64,000 nt of DNA from NCBI GenBank assembly GCA_959603585.1, contig CAUGYD010000002.1, forward strand, positions 264,694 to 328,693, in the 5' to 3' direction. The stretch's first letter is position 1, and every line of letters starts with the position of its first letter. Shown piece after piece: positions 60,601 to 64,000 of the stretch. The stretch is from Scatosoma sp900555925. Lineage in GTDB: Bacteria; Bacillota; Clostridia; Christensenellales; Borkfalkiaceae. The notes below the pieces were generated by a model that was not told the DNA's origin, did no database searches, and saw nothing but the letters and a program-made list of their open reading frames with translations. The position numbers were made by a program, and so were the translations under genes.

Positions 60601-60646
60601 CTTTGACGGTCGTAGAACCTACGTCGATTCCCAATAATCTTGACAT
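57620..60646 (-). CDS. Double BadF/BcrA-type ATPase, acyl-CoA dehydratase activase-like
   Basis: A 1008-residue protein with two ASKHA-fold activase domains: LGIDVGSTTVKVTVID (about 5) with NGSCAGGTGAFIDQMA (about 120), and LGIDSGSTTTKMILI (about 318) with EACSSGCGSFIQTFA (about 430). A Cys-rich stretch (RCANCHGCTSNCNIN, about 630) and a DUF2229 domain (about 650-960) follow. True activases use ATP to push an electron into 2-hydroxyacyl-CoA dehydratases. This double form occurs without the dehydratase, so the electron acceptor is unknown. ATG 60646 with GAGG 6 bases upstream. Confidence 0.9.
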   Translation of the reverse strand: MSRLLGIDVGSTTVKVTVIDPNTNKILYKSYERHFSKVKECVLGELKKVASLFPGEQFRAAVTGSAGLGLAEKSGISFVQEVQAAFIAIRHYYPDADAAVELGGEDAKIIFLTGGTEQRMNGSCAGGTGAFIDQMATLLNISVSEMDELALRAEKTYPIASRCGVFAKSDIQPLLNQGAAKSDISASIFQAVVDQTVAGLAQGRRIKGKVLFLGGPLYFLKALRRAFKETLKLDDKHAIFPENAPCFMSLGAALYSENADETSMDEIIRKIENSKNSDDIVTGEPLFKDRVEYDEFIARHKRSDLEFADIHTYRGDAYLGIDSGSTTTKMILITEDCKILYSHYQSNNGQPLDIVVEKLKEIYELGGDRINIRAAAVTGYGEDLIKAALKADFGIVETVAHFKAALHFNPKADFIIDIGGQDIKCFKVKNHAIDSIMLNEACSSGCGSFIQTFAKAMNMDIETFSRLGLFAKNPVELGSRCTVFMNSSVKQAQKEGATVEDISAGLSSSIVKNAIYKVIRAKTPEELGEHIVVQGGTFMNDAVLRSFEKETGKEVIRPAIAGLMGAFGAALYAKETQPAYVAASSLASPIELSDFTYTSRCANCHGCTSNCNINIITFADGRKYISGNKCERGAGKKLRSDALDMFAYKYRRLQESVTPSDGTTEKLGRVGLPFQLVMFEQLPLWAGFFEKLGFEVVLSDKSSRELYFRGQHTVASDTACYPAKLMHGHIESLLDKGVDFIFYPCESYNIDEHDSVNHYNCPVVAYYAELLKANNERLNDDNFVMPYLDPNMRETTVRNLRRALGKYKFPKRRIEEALDEGFARLEKYHADVREKGREIISKARAEGKQIIVLAGRPYHADPEINHGIGKLLTSLDLAVLSEDSIFEEAPLVKVNVLNQWTYHARLYRAAEYVSRNEDMNLVQLVSFGCGIDAITTDEMRSILEKNGKLYTQIKIDEINNLGVVRIRLRSMLAAIEEQKAARETAANENLARPEIEAEAAAADASLEA

Positions 60647-60747
60647 CAAAAGCCTCTTTACTATAAAAATTTCTCGACAGGAAGCGCGGAAATCGCTCTT
60701 CCGAGTATATACGGTAAAAATCTTCTGTCCCTTTCGGGAACGGCTAT

Positions 60748-60776
60748 ATTATATCACAAAATCGAAAAAAAATCAA
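60748..60776 (-). promoter_or_regulatory. Promoter of the activase operon
   Basis: TTGATT (60771-60776) and TATAAT (60748-60753) with a 17-base spacer. A small GTTCCC-GAAA-GGGAC hairpin follows in the leader. Besides this and the palindrome at 60959, I see nothing in 60647-61039. Confidence 0.75.
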
Positions 60777-60958
60777 CCGTGGAAAAGCAAAAATTATGTT
60801 AAATTTTTACCAAAAACTATTTCTATCTAATGAAAAAATTTTCCCTACACTCGTTTACTGTCGATATTAAAAATTTTTTTTGCGAGACATGTTTAGAATT
60901 ATAATTCAAGGAAAAAATATAAACAAATTGAAAATTCTCTATAACAATTTTTTCCCAA

Positions 60959-60993
60959 AAACAATATAATTCCAATTTGGAATTATATTGTTT
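60959..60993. promoter_or_regulatory. 35-base near-perfect palindrome before the XRE regulator gene
   Basis: Two 17-base arms (AAACAATATAATTCCAA at 60959-60975, its exact complement at 60977-60993) flank one T. A second, weaker ATAATTCC...GGAA pattern covers the TATAAT -10 element at 61005-61010. It is a strong candidate operator for the small regulator 47 bases downstream; a transcript hairpin is possible too. Confidence 0.7.
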
Positions 60994-61039
60994 CGAATAA
61001 GGTTTATAATTCCGGAAAAGAATTAATTGGAAATCCGAC

Positions 61040-61294
61040 ATGAAAACAAGAAGTCAACAATATGGAACTCATAACATCATCGGCAAAAACGTCGAGCATT
61101 TGAGAAAGGAACGCGAAATAAAGCAAAAAGATTTTATAGCGAAGTTGCAGATAGCGGGTCTCGACATTAATCCCACAAGTTATTCAAAATTAGAAGGACA
61201 AATACGAGTAGCTACGGACAAAGAGGTTTTTATTATTGCCAAGGTGCTTCGAGTTCCGATAGAAAGATTATTTGACAATGTAGCGTTCGAATAA
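61040..61294 (+). CDS. Small XRE-family transcriptional regulator
   Basis: An 84-residue protein that is almost only a helix-turn-helix (about 13-78): IGKNVEHLRKEREIKQKDFIAKLQIAG, then TSYSKLEGQIRVATDKEVFIIAKVLRVPIERLF. There is no sensing domain, so it would act as a simple repressor or need a partner. Expression is probably autoregulated through the palindrome at 60959. The ribosome site is weak (GGAAA). It stands alone before a terminator, without the phage or toxin genes such regulators often accompany. Confidence 0.85.
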   Translation: MKTRSQQYGTHNIIGKNVEHLRKEREIKQKDFIAKLQIAGLDINPTSYSKLEGQIRVATDKEVFIIAKVLRVPIERLFDNVAFE

Positions 61295-61335
61295 AAAAGG
61301 TTTTCGCTTTACCGTAATTCCGATAGAAAATAAAG

Positions 61336-61369
61336 AGAGGTCTATTGTTTCCGATAGGCCTCTTTTTTT
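61336..61369 (+). terminator. Terminator of the XRE regulator gene
   Basis: AGAGG.CTAT and ATAG.CCTCT arms with an 8-base loop followed by TTTTTT. Confidence 0.85.
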
Positions 61370-61414
61370 GTTAAAGATTTTCAAAAAGTCTAAATGTAAT
61401 TCGTTATTATTTAC

Positions 61415-61444
61415 TTGACAAGCGTATTCTCTTCGGCATATAAT
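61415..61444 (+). promoter_or_regulatory. Promoter of the arsR-type operon
   Basis: TTGACA (61415-61420) and TATAAT (61439-61444) with an 18-base spacer. Confidence 0.8.
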
Positions 61445-61472
61445 ATAGACAATAATCAATGTGAGGTTGGAT

Positions 61473-61757
61473 ATGGAGTTTATAGAATATACTGAAATGC
61501 TCAAAGCGTTGGGCGAGAATACTCGCTTGCATATTTTCGATATGTTGCGCAACGGTACGCTTTGCGGATGTAAAATTCTTGAACAACTTAATATTACCCA
61601 ACCTACTCTTTCGCATCACATGAAAGTGTTATGCGACTGCGGACTTGTAAAGGCAGAGAAAGACTGGAAATGGACTTATTACACGATTGACTGCGAAAAG
61701 TTGCAGGGCTTGCTTTCCTTTCTGAACGATACAAAATGTACGAGAGAAAAAAGATAG
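61473..61757 (+). CDS. ArsR/SmtB-family metalloregulator
   Basis: A 94-residue winged-helix repressor. The recognition helix is QPTLSHHMKVLCDCGLV. A Cys pair in GTLCGCKILEQL (about 31-34) matches the As(III)/Sb(III)-binding CxC site of ArsR in the DNA-binding helix, with further cysteines in LCDCG. It should leave DNA when it binds a thiophilic metalloid. ATG 61473 has GAGG 6 bases upstream; an in-frame GTG at 61461 is less likely. First gene of a three-gene cassette. Confidence 0.9.
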   Translation: MEFIEYTEMLKALGENTRLHIFDMLRNGTLCGCKILEQLNITQPTLSHHMKVLCDCGLVKAEKDWKWTYYTIDCEKLQGLLSFLNDTKCTREKR

Positions 61758-61813
61758 TCCGAAAAAAATTTTTGTCTTTCAGATAGATAATTATCAATAT
61801 TATAGGAGGATTT

Positions 61814-62986
61814 ATGGAAGAAGACGAAAAGATTTTATCAAAAGAAAACGATATAGAACACACTAGCAAACAATCATGGTTTAAGCGTCATAAAAAATTA
61901 CCGATTTTTCTCGGCGTTCTTATCGTTATAGGGCTTACAATCGGAATTGCCGCAGTGATTGACGGGCTACACGGCATAGAAGTATTAGGTAACTTTATAA
62001 CGGACCAAATTTTGGGTATGCAATGGATGAACACTTTGCTCGGCATGGCGTTTATCGGAATATTCGGTATGGAATTTACGGCAACACGTTGGGGAGGGGC
62101 TATACAGTTTTTTATTTACGATACAATAAAAATAATCGTATTGCTATGCTTGCTCATTTTTCTTATTTCCTATATACAGAGCTATTTTCCGCCTGAACGC
62201 ACGAAAAAGATACTCGGAAAATTTCACGGCATAGGCGCAAACGCCGTCGGCGCACTGCTTGGAACCGTTACTCCGTTCTGTTCATGTTCCTCTATTCCTA
62301 TTTTTATGGGCTTTACAAGGGCGGGTATATCGAGCGGCGTAACTTTCAGTTTTCTTATTTCAAGTCCGCTCGTCGATTTAGGCGCATTTATTCTGTTGAT
62401 AAGTGTATTTAGTTTCCCGATCGCAATATCGTATGCAGCAGTCGGACTATTGCTTGCCATTGTCGGCGGAACTATCGTTGAAAAAACAGGCGTCGGTAAA
62501 AATGTTCGGAAATTTATACTTGAAGGAGAAATTTTCGAGGTTGACAGCATTGAGCTGACGAGAAACGACCGTTTGACTTATGCAAAAGACCAGATGCTTT
62601 CCACGCTGAAAAAAGTATGGATTTATATATTGATCGGCGTGGGTATCGGTGCGGCTATTCATAACTTTATTCCCACGGAATGGATACAAATGGTGGTCGG
62701 CGAGGATAAATGGTATAGCGTGCTTGTTGCAAGCGTTGTCGGCGCGCCCATGTATGCGGACATTTTTGGAACAATACCCGTTGCCGAAGCGTTGTTTTTC
62801 AAAGGCGTAGGCGTCGGTACGATACTTTCTTTTATGATGAGCGTAACAGCTTTGTCTTTGCCGTCAATGATTATGTTGGCAAAAGCCGTTAAGCCGAAGT
62901 TACTGTTTTGGTTTATTTTTATAGTCGTTGTCGGAATTATCGCTATCGGGTATATTTTTAACGCTTTGAACTTTTTATTTGTTTAG
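61814..62986 (+). CDS. DUF318/ArsP-type permease
   Basis: A 390-residue membrane protein with about eight helices and a cytoplasmic loop near 225-260. The family hallmark TPFCSCSSIPIFMGFTRAG (about 150) is present, as is GAPMYADIFGTIPVAEAL in the second half. ArsP relatives export methylated or organic arsenicals; other members work in selenium or general thiol stress. The ArsR gene upstream and thioredoxin-like gene downstream support metalloid efflux. AGGAGG precedes the ATG. Confidence 0.88.
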   Translation: MEEDEKILSKENDIEHTSKQSWFKRHKKLPIFLGVLIVIGLTIGIAAVIDGLHGIEVLGNFITDQILGMQWMNTLLGMAFIGIFGMEFTATRWGGAIQFFIYDTIKIIVLLCLLIFLISYIQSYFPPERTKKILGKFHGIGANAVGALLGTVTPFCSCSSIPIFMGFTRAGISSGVTFSFLISSPLVDLGAFILLISVFSFPIAISYAAVGLLLAIVGGTIVEKTGVGKNVRKFILEGEIFEVDSIELTRNDRLTYAKDQMLSTLKKVWIYILIGVGIGAAIHNFIPTEWIQMVVGEDKWYSVLVASVVGAPMYADIFGTIPVAEALFFKGVGVGTILSFMMSVTALSLPSMIMLAKAVKPKLLFWFIFIVVVGIIAIGYIFNALNFLFV

Positions 62987-62997
62987 GAGGATAAAAA

Positions 62998-63237
62998 ATG
63001 AACATTATCACATTGGGAAGTTGTTGTAAAAAATCGCAGAAGAACCATGAAAACGCAGTTTTAGCCGCAAAAAATTGCGGGATAGCCGAACCCGTTGTCA
63101 ATCTCGGAGATATGACGGAAATAATGAAATACGGTGTAATGGCTACCCCCGCGCTTGTTATTGACGGCAAAGTTGTTTCAACCGGGCGTATGCTTTCCGT
63201 TGAACAAATCGAAAAACTGATTAAAGACAGATTATAA
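62998..63237 (+). CDS. Thioredoxin-like redox protein with CC motif
   Basis: A 79-residue thioredoxin_3-type protein with the cis-Pro loop MATPALVIDGKVVSTG. Its active-site segment reads LGSCCKKSQ: adjacent cysteines and a Ser where relatives have CxxC. It could bind a metalloid or pass electrons for its reduction before export. AGGAGG lies 8 bases before the ATG, 11 bases after the permease gene. Last gene of the arsR-type cassette. No clear terminator is visible in the 55 bases to the convergent gene. Confidence 0.85.
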   Translation: MNIITLGSCCKKSQKNHENAVLAAKNCGIAEPVVNLGDMTEIMKYGVMATPALVIDGKVVSTGRMLSVEQIEKLIKDRL

Positions 63238-63292
63238 AATGATTTGTCCGAAAGAGAAAACCTTTTTCTTTTTCATCAAATACGGAGACTTT

Positions 63293-63646
63293 TCAGACCA
63301 ATCCGTAAGCGGTCAAAATGTTTATCTGCGCGTCAAAAATATTGTGCAAAAATTTTTTTACCGCCGCATTGGTCGCATTATCTATAAACATACTGTCGTT
63401 GCTTTTCAGCATAGCGATAATGGCATTAAAATTCTGATAAATGATTTGGCAATCCTCTTCGATAGCCGTATAAGCCTCCTCCGTTCCGTAATGCTGAATC
63501 GAATACATTTCGAGAATCGTATCGTTCATTTTATGAAAAATCTCCGTTCTTCCCGAAGAAAACACTTCCGAGGTTTCATGGTTGAGGTCGCTCAAAAGCT
63601 GTATAAAGCGCTGTAATTTCTCGTTTCCGACCAAATCCGTAGCCAT
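63293..63646 (-). CDS. Small helical protein of unknown function
   Basis: A 117-residue protein predicted to be all helical with no membrane segment, signal or cysteine-rich site apart from one Cys (EEDCQIIYQNF). I do not recognise a family. Its start overlaps the stop of the pyrophosphorylase gene by one base (TAATG), so the two are co-translated. Base composition is a little more AT-rich than the housekeeping genes. Confidence 0.7.
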   Translation of the reverse strand: MATDLVGNEKLQRFIQLLSDLNHETSEVFSSGRTEIFHKMNDTILEMYSIQHYGTEEAYTAIEEDCQIIYQNFNAIIAMLKSNDSMFIDNATNAAVKKFLHNIFDAQINILTAYGLV

Positions 63647-64000
63647 TATAATTCCACTCCGTTCTTTTTCAAGAGCTCACGCGCCGTCTCCACGCTATCC
63701 ATACCTGTCCTGTTTTTGATAGGCGCAAATTCCTTTTCCCGTTCTACTTCAAAAGGCAAAACGCTCTCCATCGGCCGAATGAGATCGACGGCTAATGTTT
63801 CAAATTTCAGCCCGTTTTCTCTTTCGGGCTTTTTTATCTCTCCTCGCTCGTCCACATATTCTATCTTTTTCTTGACGATATGGACGGGGATTCGCCTGTC
63901 CGCCGTCTCCTCCAATTTTGACAAACGGAACAGGTAATTGAGAATGACCCCGTAACGATAGGAAAGCACCCCGTTTTTCTCCCGACGATTCGCCATTTCT
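63646..64000 (-). CDS. UDP-sugar pyrophosphorylase (UDPGP/UAP family), 3' end only
   Basis: The last 118 codons of a gene that continues past the window edge. The frame is open to base 64000, and the Met encoded at 63996 is internal in family terms. EYVDERGEIKKPERENGLKFE and VEREKEFAPIKNRTGMDSVET match the C-terminus of eukaryote-like UDP-N-acetylglucosamine/UTP-glucose-1-phosphate uridylyltransferases, which make UDP-sugars for cell-wall or glycan synthesis. The catalytic N-terminal half is not in the window. Confidence 0.85.
   Translation of the reverse strand, partial: EMANRREKNGVLSYRYGVILNYLFRLSKLEETADRRIPVHIVKKKIEYVDERGEIKKPERENGLKFETLAVDLIRPMESVLPFEVEREKEFAPIKNRTGMDSVETARELLKKNGVEL

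Noticed and set aside
60823..61041. 72-codon minus-strand frame between the activase operon and the XRE gene
   Set aside because: AT-rich, crosses the 35-base palindrome, and has no ribosome site; more likely intergenic.

Overview
The window looks like a chromosome segment from an anaerobic, low-to-medium GC Gram-positive bacterium of the class Clostridia, probably a gut lineage that uses plant glycans. The evidence is a Spo0A homologue, sigma-A promoters with 17-base spacers, strong Shine-Dalgarno sites, a THF riboswitch in front of an ECF transporter S component, PyrR, and lipoprotein glycoside hydrolases next to a sugar ABC importer. Genus-level placement is not possible from sequence reading alone. 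Most genes are housekeeping or regulatory and lie on the minus strand. I see no prophage, insertion sequence, CRISPR array or rRNA.

Layout. 1-600: the end of an unidentified frame, a degenerate tRNA-like sequence and tRNA-Arg(CCT). 841-3000: gdhA convergent with spo0A, whose receiver domain lacks the phosphorylation aspartate. 3.3-7.4 kb: a small membrane protein gene, then the operon radC - LiaS/LiaR-type two-component system - HAD phosphatase. 7.5-14 kb: a PepV-type dipeptidase, two flavoprotein genes and a membrane-anchored DUF1508 protein. 14-22.3 kb: a compact phosphate regulon read pstS - pstCA (fused permease) - pstB - phoU - Na/Pi symporter - phoB - phoR, with direct TTACA repeats upstream of pstS. 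22.9-38 kb: a glycan-use locus read COG4189-type regulator, then sugar-binding protein - two permeases - a 1258-residue CBM9-like lipoprotein - two GH43 lipoproteins - a cytoplasmic GH2. 38.3-40.4 kb: a YihY protein and an AT-rich remnant of a BtrH/adenylate-forming enzyme/ACP cluster. 40.6-45.6 kb: a PurF-like protein without the glutaminase cysteine, then a two-component system operon with three membrane proteins of unknown function.

45.8-56.3 kb: ssrA (tmRNA), plsY-der, a small Thr-rich membrane protein, then lgt - nicotinate phosphoribosyltransferase - coiled-coil protein - lspA - rluD-type synthase - pyrR, a THF-riboswitch-controlled ECF S component (folT-like), and a DUF421-DUF4363 pair. 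56.3-60.6 kb: a two-gene acyl-CoA dehydratase activase-type system with no dehydratase nearby. 61-64 kb: a small XRE regulator behind a 35-base near-perfect palindrome, an ArsR - DUF318 permease - thioredoxin-like cassette, a small helical protein, and the 3' end of a UDP-sugar pyrophosphorylase gene running off the window.

The most unusual points are the Spo0A with a dead receiver, the PstC-PstA fusion, the Ser-for-Cys PurF homologue, the repeat architecture of the 1258-residue lipoprotein, the decayed BtrH/ANL/ACP cluster, and a perfect internal Shine-Dalgarno site that could release a soluble form of the DUF1508 protein.
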